Shown: positions 26,746 through 36,814, numbered from the stretch's first letter. The stretch: 64,000 nt of DNA from Candidatus Leptovillus affinis (GCA_016705235.1 JADIYP010000005.1:372001-436000); one strand, 5' to 3'. Program-made: numbers and translations. Notes: generated by a model from the letters alone, not told the origin.

Positions 26746-27575
26746 TACATTTGCGTGCTCGTGCCTCGAGTGAAGATGGCGAGGGCGCAGGCCGGGGCGC
26801 TGGCGTCGGTGCGGGCGTAGGCGTAAATTTTGTTCGTATCGTCGGTCAGTAGGGTGGTTACGTCGCCGGTGCGCAGCACATCATAGTTGTTGCGCGTGAG
26901 GGCCAGCGTGCGATAGGTGGTTTGCAGGTCGGTATTGGGCAGGCCGGCGGGCAGGCTGCCGCTTTGGTCGGGCCAGGGGTAGGATTGGCGGTTGTAGGGA
27001 TCGTCTTGCACGGCCGTGCCGTCCCATTTGCCGGCGCCCCAGGCGGCGTAGCCGCCATAATCGCGCGCGCCGAGGCCCACTTCGTCGCCAAAGTAGATGG
27101 TGGGCGCGCCGGGGTAGGTGAATTGAAGCGCGGCCATCATCTTCATTTTGGCAAGGGCGTTTGGCAGGTCGGTGGATTGTTCGCGCAAAACGAAGAGGGC
27201 GCGGTTGGTGTCGTGGCTGTCCATCAGGTTCATCATGCTGTACCACGCTTCGGCGGGGTAGTCTTCGCGGATGGAGCCGAGGACATAATCGAACTCGCTG
27301 GCGGAGAGGGCATGCATGGTCTGGTCGCCGTTGTTGTCGTTGTCGGTCCAGGTGGCGTCGATGAGGAAGCCAAGTACGGCTTTGCGGTAGCGATAATTCA
27401 TGGTGGCGTCGAGCTGATCGCCGTAGAGCCAGGGAGTGGCTTCGTACCACACTTCGCTGTAGAGGGGGCCGTTGAGGGCGTCGTTGTTTTTGACCTGGGC
27501 GCGGAATTGGGTCCAGAAGGAGTGGCTGATTTCGTCGGCGACGTCGAAGCGCCACCCGTCTGCCCAGGCTGTACC
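26745..27575 (-). CDS. GH13 amylase gene, catalytic middle part (frameshifted)
   Basis: Second segment. The frame begins at GTAWADGWRFDVADEIS, which holds the catalytic nucleophile Asp. It continues with the acid/base Glu in LYSEVWYEA and the transition-state Asp in NLMDSHDTNR, then YPGAPTIYFGDEVG. These are GH13 regions II to V, so all catalytic residues are present. It joins the N-terminal frame near 27570 at a GGG run and ends at a premature TAA at 26745. The subfamily resembles neopullulanase/cyclomaltodextrinase. Confidence 0.8.
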   Translation of the reverse strand, partial: GTAWADGWRFDVADEISHSFWTQFRAQVKNNDALNGPLYSEVWYEATPWLYGDQLDATMNYRYRKAVLGFLIDATWTDNDNNGDQTMHALSASEFDYVLGSIREDYPAEAWYSMMNLMDSHDTNRALFVLREQSTDLPNALAKMKMMAALQFTYPGAPTIYFGDEVGLGARDYGGYAAWGAGKWDGTAVQDDPYNRQSYPWPDQSGSLPAGLPNTDLQTTYRTLALTRNNYDVLRTGDVTTLLTDDTNKIYAYARTDASAPACALAIFTRGTSTQM

Positions 27576-28887
27576 AGTATTGGATGACGGCCGTTGGCGA
27601 GACATCATCGTTGGCCGAGTCGAAAATGTAGTCGGTAACGGCCGTGTTCTCGTTCAGCAGCGGCAGGGTATCGTAGCCCCACCAGGCGTCGTAATTTTGG
27701 CTGCCATCGGTGCGACCGGCGCAGGGTCCGACGCCGGCCAGAAAGGTGTAGAAGGCGTTGTACGAGGAAGATTGATTTTCGCACGCGCCGCTGTTGTTGC
27801 TGGCGGTGGTGGGATTGCCGTTGGCGTCCCAACGGCCGTAGCGATCAAAATAAACCGAGTCGGAGCCGGTGTGGTTAAACACACCATCCAAAATAATTTT
27901 GATGCCCCGCGCTTCCGCTTCGGCGTTTAGCTGGGCAAAGAGGGCGTTGTCGCCGTAACGCGGGCTGATGCGCAGGTAATCGGTGGTGTCGTAGCCGTGA
28001 TTGGAGGGGGAGGTGAAGATGGGGTTGAAGTAAACGGCCGTAACGCCCTGCGCTTGCAAATAGTCCAGCTCATCCACCACCCCCTGCAAATCGCCGCCGA
28101 AAAAGTCGCGGCTCCAGCCGTTGGTCACACGGGCGTCTTCCACCGGTTCGTTCCAGGCGGTATGATTGTTGATGGGGCTGCCGTACACATCGGGATAAGG
28201 CCAGGCGGTGTCGTTGGCCGGGTCGCCGTTGCGGAAGCGGTCGGGCAAAATCTGGTAGATAACGGCATTGGCCGCCCAGGTATCCAGGTGATTGGTGAAG
28301 GCGCTCTGGTCGTAGACGGTGATATTGAAGGAGTTGTTGGCGTAGCCATCTTCCGATGCGCTGCACGGGTTGCCAGTAAGGCCGTTTACCATCATGCCTG
28401 TGCCGTTTTCATAACGATCTTCGTGGTCATAGCTGTTGTGGGCGTAGTTGTCGATGTACCAGTCGCAGTCGCTGCCGTCTTGCAGGCGGAATTTATAATA
28501 GAGCGTGCGCGCATCCGGGGAGGCGGGGATGACAAATTCATAGGTGTCGTATGTGCCGTCGGTGGCCTGGCGCGTGTTTTGCACATTCCACAGCGTGCCG
28601 CTGCTGTCGACGGCCGTGTTCACATTATAGACCACCAGCGTGGCGTTGGTGAGGTCGTTGGCGGCCGTGCGCAGCCGAATTGTGATGGGCTGCCCGGTGG
28701 GCACTGCGCCAAATGGGGCGCGATAGCTGCTGTCGCGGGTGTTGTGCAGCACTTCGTTCCAAAAGACGTTGTTATCCAGGCTCGCATTGGGCGCGGCGGC
28801 GGCCTGGGGCGCGCGGGGCAAGGCGGTGAGCAGAAAAACAATGAGGATGAGGGCGAATAAGGTGGGGGACGGCCGTTTCTTTGTCAT
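27570..28887 (-). CDS. Secreted GH13 alpha-amylase/neopullulanase, N-terminal part (frameshifted)
   Basis: First segment. It has a Sec signal peptide (KKRPSPTLFALILIVFLLTA), an N-terminal beta-sandwich starch-binding domain (about residues 40-190) and the start of the catalytic barrel (WAANAVIYQILPDRFRNGD, then GVTAVYFNPIF, then region I LDGVFNHTGSDS). GAGGT precedes the ATG at 28887. After VIQYWYSLG the frame is lost. The intact protein would be about 1050 aa, acting on alpha-glucans outside the cell. The gene is alone, convergent with dus. Confidence 0.85.
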
Positions 28888-29127
28888 GTTGACCTCGATA
28901 TACTACAAAAGGTATGGGGTTGTGTTGTCTAATCGACGAAATAGTTGAAGTATCAACCATTTTGCTGGCGAATTGTACAGTATGTAGGATTTTTCCGTCA
29001 ATCATTTGGCGGTTTTGTGCCAAAATTGTGGTCTGGCAGGCAGAAACGGCCGTGACAGCACATCGTGCGGCACAGCAGAGGCAGGTTGATGCCCCGTTCA
29101 TAGGGCAAAAGGACAAATGGCAGGCAT

Positions 29128-29508
29128 ATGAATCGACCCTCTATTCAACAGCAGGTCACATTTTTGCACACGGCCGTATTGGGGGAAACGGCCGTGTTTT
29201 ACCAAACCATTTTGGGCCTACCCCTGGCGTTGGACCAGGGCGTGTGCCAGATATTTCAGGTAACGCCGACCGCTTTTTTGGGTTTTTGCCGCCATTTGGA
29301 GGGCGCACGGCCGTCTGGCGTCATTCTCACCCTGGTGGCCGAGGATGTGGACGGCTGGCACGCCTACCTGAAGGCGCAAGGGGTCGTCATTGAAAAGCCG
29401 CCCACGCTAAATGAGACCTTCAACATTTATCACTGCTTCATCCGCGACCCCAACGGTTATTTGATCGAAATTCAGCGATTTCTGGACCCGGCCTGGCCCG
29501 GCGCGTGA
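29128..29508 (+). CDS. VOC-superfamily (glyoxalase/dioxygenase-like) protein
   Basis: 126 aa, a single vicinal-oxygen-chelate module: VTFLHTAVLGETAVFYQTILGL at the start and HCFIRDPNGYLIEIQRF at the end, the typical beta-alpha-beta-beta-beta halves with a terminal Glu metal ligand. Such proteins are metal-dependent lyases, dioxygenases or resistance proteins, and the substrate here is unknown. A hydrophilic mid-loop precedes the second half. No strong ribosome binding site is visible. Confidence 0.8.
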   Translation: MNRPSIQQQVTFLHTAVLGETAVFYQTILGLPLALDQGVCQIFQVTPTAFLGFCRHLEGARPSGVILTLVAEDVDGWHAYLKAQGVVIEKPPTLNETFNIYHCFIRDPNGYLIEIQRFLDPAWPGA

Positions 29509-29601
29509 GGTCCGGTTTCGTGAATTGTGACCAAATAATTGGCTCTGGAGACTGGCGAATTGGCCGTGCCCAAACGGCCGTTTCTGACTACAATCCAATG
29601 T

Positions 29602-30330
29602 ATGGCGCTTCAGGAAAAAATAACCCCAGAAGTCAGCTTTGAATGGCTTGTCTATGCCGACGCCACGTTTGCCGGCCTCTCTATTCTTATTCCGATCCCC
29701 CTGCTAGATGTTGCCTTTGAACAATTTTTCCGTCGGCGAATGCCGGTGGCTATTGCCCGGCGAAATGGGCTGACGCTCAGCCCAGCCGTTCGCCTGGATT
29801 TGAACCGCGGCCGGTTTAGCTGCCTGATGGCCTGCCTGACATGGCCGCTGCTGCTGTTGTTCGCCATCGTCAAGCGGTTGTCGCGCAACTTGCTCTATTT
29901 CCTGACCATCAAGGAAGCGTCTGACCAGTTGAGCATGTATTGGCACCGGGCGTTTTTGTTGGATTATATGTGTCAGGCGGGATATTTGGCGGATGAGGCA
30001 ACGGCCGTTACCGCCGCCGAAACCTTGCGCGAAACCCTGGACGCCATCACCACCAGCCCGCTCAACGAATTGGCGCGGCAGGTTGTTTACCTGCCGCATC
30101 ATGCCTTGCGCACCTTGCGGCAGGCGCGGCGAGGCGAAATAAACGTGGAAATGGAAAACACGCGCAACCTGATGGCCCGCGCCTGGGGAAACTTCAGCGA
30201 GCATTTTATCGAAGTCGCGCAGCAGTATGACGATCAGTACACAATCGTGCAGGCGCGGCAGCAAGCCGCCGCCGCCGAGCGCGCCGCTGCCGAGCGCGCC
30301 GCCGCCAATTCGTCAGCGCCGAAAGGATAA
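29602..30330 (+). CDS. Hypothetical membrane-associated protein
   Basis: 242 aa with no family that I recognise. A hydrophobic stretch (AGLSILIPIPLLDVAFEQFF) is followed by a basic segment and a second helix (MACLTWPLLLLFAIV). A long helical region and an Ala/Glu-rich C-terminus (QQAAAAERAAAERAAA) follow, probably coiled coil. I choose the ATG at 29602: TACAAT lies 7 nt upstream, which implies a leaderless transcript. A TTG at 29539 in frame is before that box. The 200 bp after the gene hold no convincing coding sequence. Confidence 0.6.
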   Translation: MALQEKITPEVSFEWLVYADATFAGLSILIPIPLLDVAFEQFFRRRMPVAIARRNGLTLSPAVRLDLNRGRFSCLMACLTWPLLLLFAIVKRLSRNLLYFLTIKEASDQLSMYWHRAFLLDYMCQAGYLADEATAVTAAETLRETLDAITTSPLNELARQVVYLPHHALRTLRQARRGEINVEMENTRNLMARAWGNFSEHFIEVAQQYDDQYTIVQARQQAAAAERAAAERAAANSSAPKG

Positions 30331-30532
30331 CCATGCCCCTGATTGTGGAAAGCGCCTTTCGGGCGCGCCATGAGGAAGCATACTGCCGCGGCGTGTCGTC
30401 ACTGCCTCTTGTCGCCAGCGACTGCCGTTATGCACTCCGGCCAATTTGTTGGCCAGCTTTTCCGGGCACATCGTGGCAAACGGCCGTGCCTGACGCAACT
30501 GATACAAGGACGAGAATATCTCGAATAAAACC

Positions 30533-32173
30533 ATGATTGAATTATTAGTAGAAGAACCTCTGTTGTTACTCTTTATCGTATCCGGTTTGGGCTATGCCCT
30601 GGGGCGCATCAAGATCAAGGGTGTGCGCCTGGGTGTGGCTGCGGTGTTGTTTGTGGGCCTGGCTTTTGGCGCGCTTGATCCGCGCCTGACCCTGCCGCCT
30701 ATTATTTTTGAAATAGGGCTAATTATTTTTGTGTACAGCATTGGCATCAGCAGCGGCGCCGGCTTTTTTGCCTCGCTGCGCGGCAAGGGCTTGCGTGACA
30801 ACTTGTTTATTTTTGTCATGCTGACACTGGCTTTGGGCATAGTTGTCGCGGCCCATTTTATCCTGCAACTGCGCCCCACCGTGTCGGCCGGTTTGTTCGC
30901 TGGCAGCCTGACGAATACGCCAGCGCTAGCCGGTGTGTTGGACAATATCGCCAACACTGCGCCGGCAAATCTGGTGGACGCCATGCTCACGGAACCGGTT
31001 GTCGGTTATTCTGTTGCCTACCCGATGGGCGTGATGGGCATGATTTTGGCGATCTTGATCATGCAGAAAGTGTGGAAGATTGATTATCAGGAAGATGCGA
31101 AGCAGCTGCGGGGCTTTAATCTGGTGGAGCAGGAGTTGTATAACAAGACGATTTTAGTGACGCAGAAGGGGGTAACGGCCGTTACCCTGCGCGAACTACG
31201 CCACCAGCATAATTGGAACATTGTCTTTGGCCGGTTGCAGCGCGACGGCGAGATTATCCTGGCGACTGGCGATGTGCAGCTCCAAATTGGCGACCTCATC
31301 AGCATGATTGGCGCACCGGAAGACGTCGATGCCATCATCCCGGTCATCGGCGAACTGACCGATAAACATTTGGAAATGGACCGCAGCCTGTACGACTATC
31401 GCCGCATGTTTCTCTCAAATCCGGCGATCGCCGGGCGCAGTCTGGCTGAACTGCGCCTGCCTCAGGAGTATGGCGCACTGGTTACCCGCGTGCGGCGCGG
31501 CGACATCGATTTCCTGGCGCACAGTGGCCTTGTGCTAGAACTGGGCGACCGCGTGCGCGTGGTTTCGCGGCGCAAAGATTTGTCGGAGCTAACCAATCTG
31601 TTCGGCGATTCTTACCGCGAGTTGAGTGAGGTTAATCTGGTGTCTTTGGGCATTGGTCTGACGTTGGGCATGTTGATTGGCCTGATCCCGATTCCACTGC
31701 CCGGCGGCATCACGTTTAAGCTGGGTGCGGCCGGCGGGCCGCTGATTGTGGGGTTGGTTTTGGGCGCGCTGCGGCGCACCGGCCCCATCGCCTGGATTCC
31801 GCCTTACAGCGCCAATCTCACCTTACGGCAAATTGGCCTGATCTTTTTGCTGGCCGGGATTGGGCTGCGTTCGGGTTATACGTTTTTCACGACGTTTGCG
31901 GCCAGCGGTGGGGTTTCGTTGTTCCTGGCGGGGTCTGTGGTTACCTGCACCATCGCCTTTTTAACGCTCATCATCGGCTACAAAGTGCTAAAAATTCCGT
32001 TTGGTTTGTTGATTGGGATGTTGTCGGCGCTGCAAACGCAGCCGGCGGTGCTGGGGTTTGGTCAGGAGCAGGCGGATAATGACCTGCCGAATGTAGGCTA
32101 CGCGCTGATTTTTCCGGTGGCGACGATTGTGAAAATATTTTACGCGCAGTTGATTTTGACGTTGCTGTCGTAG
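30533..32173 (+). CDS. AAE-family transporter (aspartate-alanine exchanger type) with TrkA-C domains
   Basis: 546-aa integral membrane protein. Two homologous membrane halves (about residues 1-170 and 370-546, each with about five helices) flank two tandem TrkA-C (RCK_C) regulatory domains (LRELRHQHNWNIVFGRLQRDG at about 218, and SLAELRLPQEYGALVTRVRRG at about 303). The order matches the AspT/YidE/YbjL family. Characterised members exchange aspartate and alanine, while most homologues have unknown substrates. It starts ATG at 30533 with a weak ribosome binding site. Confidence 0.85.
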   Translation: MIELLVEEPLLLLFIVSGLGYALGRIKIKGVRLGVAAVLFVGLAFGALDPRLTLPPIIFEIGLIIFVYSIGISSGAGFFASLRGKGLRDNLFIFVMLTLALGIVVAAHFILQLRPTVSAGLFAGSLTNTPALAGVLDNIANTAPANLVDAMLTEPVVGYSVAYPMGVMGMILAILIMQKVWKIDYQEDAKQLRGFNLVEQELYNKTILVTQKGVTAVTLRELRHQHNWNIVFGRLQRDGEIILATGDVQLQIGDLISMIGAPEDVDAIIPVIGELTDKHLEMDRSLYDYRRMFLSNPAIAGRSLAELRLPQEYGALVTRVRRGDIDFLAHSGLVLELGDRVRVVSRRKDLSELTNLFGDSYRELSEVNLVSLGIGLTLGMLIGLIPIPLPGGITFKLGAAGGPLIVGLVLGALRRTGPIAWIPPYSANLTLRQIGLIFLLAGIGLRSGYTFFTTFAASGGVSLFLAGSVVTCTIAFLTLIIGYKVLKIPFGLLIGMLSALQTQPAVLGFGQEQADNDLPNVGYALIFPVATIVKIFYAQLILTLLS

Positions 32174-32255
32174 GTAAGGTGAGGTTGTGCCTAGCTGTGA
32201 GTGGAAATTGGAGCGTTATAGATCCGCGCCACACGGCCGTCCGTATCATCGTCAA

Positions 32256-33140
32256 TCAACTTGAGAAAAGCATCTCAGCATTGACGGCGGCGACGCTATA
32301 AGTGTCAATGACTTCCCCGTTCGCAGAATTACGTACTTCATTGGTAGTCCAGTTGTTGCCAATATGCTGACCGTTCCAAAAAACGCCCCCGCCAGAGGCC
32401 CCCTTCCGCACGCTGCTGCTCAGTATAATCTGCGTCACGCCTTGTTCTGTGGTCATACGTTCAATCCGTACCCATTCCACCCAGGTTTTCGCGCCGTCCC
32501 AGTTGATTTGCGCCACTTCTGTGCCCACTGGTAAATGTGTAACGGCCGTTGTCCCCACCGGCATCGAGCGCACCCCGAAAGCCTTGAACAACACCTCGCC
32601 CGATTCCCGAAAATCCAACACCAGCGTTTCTGGCCATTCCGCCACCACGTCAAAATTCCGCAGGGACGCCCCTTTTAAGATAGCCTCACCCTGTAATGTG
32701 TAGAGAGATAAGCGCAGCCGCAGCCCGCCGGTATCTTCCTTCAGTTCGCGCGGTGAAATGGGGAAGTGGTTGTGGGTGATCAGGTAGCGCTTGTTGATCA
32801 ACGTCGCGTGGCTGGTTGCCTCCGCGACCTCGTAACGGGTCGATCCGGTTTCCGCAACGATTTGCCCTTCTGACCAGTATTCTAATTCAATTCGTACTGT
32901 GGCATTCAGAATTTGGGCGACCTGGTCCTGGCAGGCGGCAGCCATTTCGGATGTGGGCTTGGCGCAAGAAGGCGCTGGCGTTGGAGCCTGTGGCATCGAG
33001 GCGGGTGTATGCTGGGCGGCGGCCGATGGCCTGATTTCGGACGGGGAGGCTGCTGGGGCGACGATCGTAGGCTCTGTCGATTGGCAGCCCAGGGCAAAAA
33101 TGATTGTCAACAAGAAACTGAAAATGAGATTTCGTTTCAC
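32256..33140 (-). CDS. Lipoprotein with trypsin-like serine protease fold
   Basis: About 294 aa with a lipoprotein signal (FLLTIIFALGCQS; the lipobox Cys is about residue 20), a Pro/Ala-rich linker, then a chymotrypsin-like domain. SHATLINKRYLITHNHF gives a candidate catalytic His, and SVRKGASGGGVFWNG gives the GxSGG nucleophile motif. The Asp is less clear (DVVAEW or LDFRES). It is probably anchored on the outer face of the membrane. I place the start at GTG 33140, which has AGGGGGT six bases upstream; an in-frame start at 33167 lacks this. Confidence 0.65.
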   Translation of the reverse strand: MKRNLIFSFLLTIIFALGCQSTEPTIVAPAASPSEIRPSAAAQHTPASMPQAPTPAPSCAKPTSEMAAACQDQVAQILNATVRIELEYWSEGQIVAETGSTRYEVAEATSHATLINKRYLITHNHFPISPRELKEDTGGLRLRLSLYTLQGEAILKGASLRNFDVVAEWPETLVLDFRESGEVLFKAFGVRSMPVGTTAVTHLPVGTEVAQINWDGAKTWVEWVRIERMTTEQGVTQIILSSSVRKGASGGGVFWNGQHIGNNWTTNEVRNSANGEVIDTYSVAAVNAEMLFSS

Positions 33141-33214
33141 GACACACCCCCTGGGTTCGCTTAACAACTGCTTTTGTTCCTTGCAGTCAGTTTCGCTTGT
33201 AGGGGTGACTGGTC

Positions 33215-33294
33215 CGTGATTGTAAGATGGCTGGCTCGTGATGCAGCGTGATTCTCGCGTGATTTCCCAAAAGAAAAGGGGGGTATGTTATAAT
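33215..33294 (+). promoter_or_regulatory. Direct CGTGAT repeats and TATAAT upstream of BTAD regulator
   Basis: Four CGTGAT boxes start at 33215, 33237, 33247 and 33258 (spacings 22, 10 and 11 nt), followed by TATAAT at 33289-33294. SARP/BTAD regulators are known to bind direct repeats spaced by 11 or 22 nt near the -35 region. Autoregulation by the downstream regulator is my inference. Confidence 0.55.
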
Positions 33295-33418
33295 GCAGGC
33301 ATCTAACATTGGTTGGTGGGTGGAGCAGGCACCATCAAGCAACATTTAAGAAACTACGCCCCACGTTCATTGCCCTAAATTGCGTCCCTGGTGGCTCTTC
33401 CCCAAAGGCGGGAGCCAA

Positions 33419-36400
33419 ATGACAACTCTGGCCATTTCCTTGTTAGGTCCTGTGGGTGGGGCTATAAACGGCCGTTCCCTCGTTCTATCCAGCAGCCGTG
33501 CCCAGGCCCTGCTGGCTTATCTGGCCATGAAACGGGAATATCCCCAGCGGCGCGAAGCCCTCATGGAACTGCTGTGGCCCGGCATGCCCCCTCAGTCCGC
33601 CCAGGTCAACCTGCGCCGCGCCCTTTACCTGCTGCGCCAGGCCCTGACCGCCGAAGACGAATCTATCGCAGACCATTTCTTTCTTTCCGACCGGCAAACC
33701 ATTCAGCTCAACCCTGAGGCCGACGTTGCCCTCGACGTCCACCGCTTCTGCAGCTTGCTGCGCGGCAGCCCCAGCCAGGAACAGATGGAGGATGCCGTGG
33801 CCCTGTACCGTGGCGACTTCCTCAGCGGTTTCTACCTGCCGGACTCCGCCCCCTTCGAGGAGTGGGCTGCCGCCCAGCGCGCCGACCTGCGGCGGCAAGC
33901 CATTGAGGCTTACGACAACCTGGTCTATCAGCTTATTAGGCAGGAAGCATACGAGGTGGCGCAAACCTACGCCCAGCAGCAGCTGGCCCTCGACTCGCTG
34001 CACGAGCGCGGCCACCGCCAACTGATGGAAATTCTGGGGCGGCGGGGCCAACGCAGCGCAGCCCTGGCTCAGTTTGATGTCTGTCGCCGGCAGTTGAATC
34101 AGGAGCTTGGGGTTGAACCGGAGGCGGAGACGGTGCGCCTGTATGAGGAATTAAAGCACGGCCGTTTCATACCCATTTCCCCCACGCCAATCCCCACCTG
34201 GCCAGGCTTGATTCCCCAGGCGCCCGCTGAACCCGCTCGCTTTGTTGCCCGCGACGCGGAACTGGAAAGGTTAAACGCCGCCCTGGAGCGCGCCGCTGCC
34301 GGTCAGGGCGGCGTTCACTTTGTCACCGGCGAGCCGGGCAGCGGCAAGACGGCGCTGCTGGCCGAATTTGCCCGCCGCGCGCTGACCAAGAATGCGGAAC
34401 TGCTAGTTGTTTGGGGGCAGTGCAGCGCTTTCACCGGCCAGGGTGACCCCTACTTTCCTTTTCTAAACGTCATCCGCATGGTGGTAGGTGAAGCTGAAGC
34501 GCCGGTCACAGTCGGGGTCGGGAGCGACCAGTTGATGCCGCGACTGTGGCAGCAGCTGCCGGTCACTGTGGAGGCCGTGCTGGATCAGGGTCAAGAGCTG
34601 ATCGGCCGTTTCTTCTCCGGCCAGACCCTCTTGCGGTTTGCCCGGCAGCACGGCGGCGTGGCCCCGGACAGGCTCAAGCAGTTGGAAACGCTGCTGCCCC
34701 TGCTGGCAGCGAGGCCGCCCCAGCAGCAGTCGCCGCAGGCTGCCTTGTTCGAACAGTTCAGCCAGGTTTTGCGCGCGCTGGCGCAGAGCAGGCCGCTGCT
34801 GCTCATTGTGGATGATTTGCACTGGATCGATCCCGGCTCGGTCAGCCTGCTCTTTCATCTGGGGCTGCGGTTAGCCCACAGCCGTATCCTGCTCCTCTGC
34901 GCCTACCGCCCGGAAGAGGTCGCGCTGCCGCGGAAGGGCGCAGCGCATCCCCTGTCAGACGTCGTTGGGGAATTGCAGCGGACCTATGGGGACGTGCGCA
35001 TCGACCTGATGCGCAGCTCCGGAAGTGACTTTGTAGACGCCTTGCTGGACAGCGAGCCGAATCACCTGAGTCGGGAGTTCCGCACTTTATTGCAGCGCCG
35101 AACCTCCGGCAATCCCCTGTTCACCACTGAACTGCTGCGCGGTATGCAGCTGCGCGGCGAGATTCAGCGCGACAGCCAGGGATACTGGGTGGAGGGGCCG
35201 AATTTGAACTGGCGCGAACTGCCGGCGCGCATCGAGGCCGTGATTGCCCGCCACATCAGCCATTTATCCCCGCCTTGCCGGGAAGCGCTGAGCATAGCCA
35301 GTGTGGAAGGGGAACAATTTACGGCCGAGGTCGTTGCGGCCGTCGTGCAGCAAGAAACGCCGCAGGTGTGCAGCCTGTTGAGCCAGGAAGCGTGCCGGCA
35401 GCACCAGCTCGTAGCGGCGCAATCCATAAGACCTGTCAATGGAGAAAACCTGGCGATATACCACTTCCGGCACGGGCTGTTTCAGGTTTATCTCTACCAC
35501 CAGCTGGACCTGGTGGAAAAAGCGCGCCTGCACGGGTTAGTGGGCAGTACGCTAGAAGCATTGTACCAGCCCAATTTAGGCCGGTTTCCGGAAATGGCCC
35601 ACGCCCTGGCGCGCCATTTTGCGGCCGCCCACATGGTCGAAAAGGCGGTGCTTTATTACACCATGGCCGGTAAAAACGCGCGGCGACTATTGGCCAACCA
35701 GGAAGCCATCGCCCATTTTTACAGCGCGCTGGAGCTGCTGCCCACGCTCCCCGCCACGATGGAGCGGGACCGCCAGGAACTCGATTTGCAGCTCAGTTTG
35801 GGACCGGCGCTCACGGCCGTAAAAGGGTGGGCGCCCCCGGAAATGGCCGTGGCCTACGCGCGCGCTCAGGAACTGTGCGCCAATATTGATGACAGCGCCC
35901 AGCTTGTTCCCGCGCTGTGGCTGCTGGCAACCTTCCGCCTGGGCCGGTCGGAACACGTCGAAGTGGATAAACTTTGTGCGCGGCTGTTGCGCCTGGCGCA
36001 GCAAGCCGGCGATCCTGATTTGCTGGCGCTGGCTCGCTTCCAGGTCAGTCCTTTTTACCAGGGCAAATTTATCCAGGCGCGGCTGCGGCTAGAAGAGGTC
36101 TGCGACGCGCCCGACGCAGCGCAGCAGCGCCGTCTGGTGCAGCAGTTTGGCATGGCTCCGGCGGTGGTGGCGCGGGCCTATCTGGCGGAGTGTCTGTGGC
36201 TACTGGGTTTTCCTGAAGAAGCGGACCAACGCAGCCGGGAGGCGTGCGAGTTGGCAGAACAGATACAGCACCCGATGACAACGTGTTATGCATTGGGCCG
36301 CTTTTGCTGGTTGGCGGCAACAAAGGGCGACATGGAAGCCGCACGCGATTTTGCCTCCAGATGGCTCCAGGTAGCTGAACAATATGGGTTGGACGTATTT

Positions 36401-36814
36401 GCTCTGGCGGCGAAGTTCTCCGCGCATTGGGCGGCCGTTATGCAGGGCGACCCACCTGTGGACCACATCGCGCAAATGCAGCAGGCCATGGAGGCATACC
36501 ACGCCACCGGAACACTGCTCAACCGGACCACTTTTCTGGTGTTCTTCGCGCAGGCGTGCGGGGTAGCCGGAGAAATTGCACGCGGCCTGGCAGCGGTGGA
36601 TGAATCGCTAGCGCTGGGGGAGCAAACTGGGGAATTGTGGTTTCAATCAGAGGCATACCGCATTAAAGGGAAGCTGTTGGAAATGCAGGCGCGGAACCAG
36701 GCGCAGCCAGCCGCGGTTCTTCAGGCTGCCGCAGCCTGCTTTGTCCTGGTGCGCCAAACGGCCGAACAGCAGGGGGCGGTGGCGCTGGCGCAACGGGCGA
36801 GGGCCGCCCGATAA
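33419..36814 (+). CDS. BTAD/SARP-type transcriptional regulator with AAA ATPase and TPR repeats
   Basis: 1131 aa. Residues 1-95 are an OmpR-like winged helix (SLLGPVGGAINGRSLVLSSS, then ALMELLWPG). Residues 95-245 are the BTAD helical domain (YRGDFLSGFYLP, then RQLNQELGVEPEAETVRLYEEL). Residues ~275-560 are an AAA/AfsR-type ATPase with Walker A GEPGSGKTAL (about 303) and Walker B LLLIVDDLHWID (about 460). The remainder is TPR-like helices. The AfsR/MalT-like layout suggests signal-dependent activation. The ATG at 33419 has GGGAG upstream. It stands alone, and its targets are unknown. Confidence 0.87.
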   Translation: MTTLAISLLGPVGGAINGRSLVLSSSRAQALLAYLAMKREYPQRREALMELLWPGMPPQSAQVNLRRALYLLRQALTAEDESIADHFFLSDRQTIQLNPEADVALDVHRFCSLLRGSPSQEQMEDAVALYRGDFLSGFYLPDSAPFEEWAAAQRADLRRQAIEAYDNLVYQLIRQEAYEVAQTYAQQQLALDSLHERGHRQLMEILGRRGQRSAALAQFDVCRRQLNQELGVEPEAETVRLYEELKHGRFIPISPTPIPTWPGLIPQAPAEPARFVARDAELERLNAALERAAAGQGGVHFVTGEPGSGKTALLAEFARRALTKNAELLVVWGQCSAFTGQGDPYFPFLNVIRMVVGEAEAPVTVGVGSDQLMPRLWQQLPVTVEAVLDQGQELIGRFFSGQTLLRFARQHGGVAPDRLKQLETLLPLLAARPPQQQSPQAALFEQFSQVLRALAQSRPLLLIVDDLHWIDPGSVSLLFHLGLRLAHSRILLLCAYRPEEVALPRKGAAHPLSDVVGELQRTYGDVRIDLMRSSGSDFVDALLDSEPNHLSREFRTLLQRRTSGNPLFTTELLRGMQLRGEIQRDSQGYWVEGPNLNWRELPARIEAVIARHISHLSPPCREALSIASVEGEQFTAEVVAAVVQQETPQVCSLLSQEACRQHQLVAAQSIRPVNGENLAIYHFRHGLFQVYLYHQLDLVEKARLHGLVGSTLEALYQPNLGRFPEMAHALARHFAAAHMVEKAVLYYTMAGKNARRLLANQEAIAHFYSALELLPTLPATMERDRQELDLQLSLGPALTAVKGWAPPEMAVAYARAQELCANIDDSAQLVPALWLLATFRLGRSEHVEVDKLCARLLRLAQQAGDPDLLALARFQVSPFYQGKFIQARLRLEEVCDAPDAAQQRRLVQQFGMAPAVVARAYLAECLWLLGFPEEADQRSREACELAEQIQHPMTTCYALGRFCWLAATKGDMEAARDFASRWLQVAEQYGLDVFALAAKFSAHWAAVMQGDPPVDHIAQMQQAMEAYHATGTLLNRTTFLVFFAQACGVAGEIARGLAAVDESLALGEQTGELWFQSEAYRIKGKLLEMQARNQAQPAAVLQAAAACFVLVRQTAEQQGAVALAQRARAAR

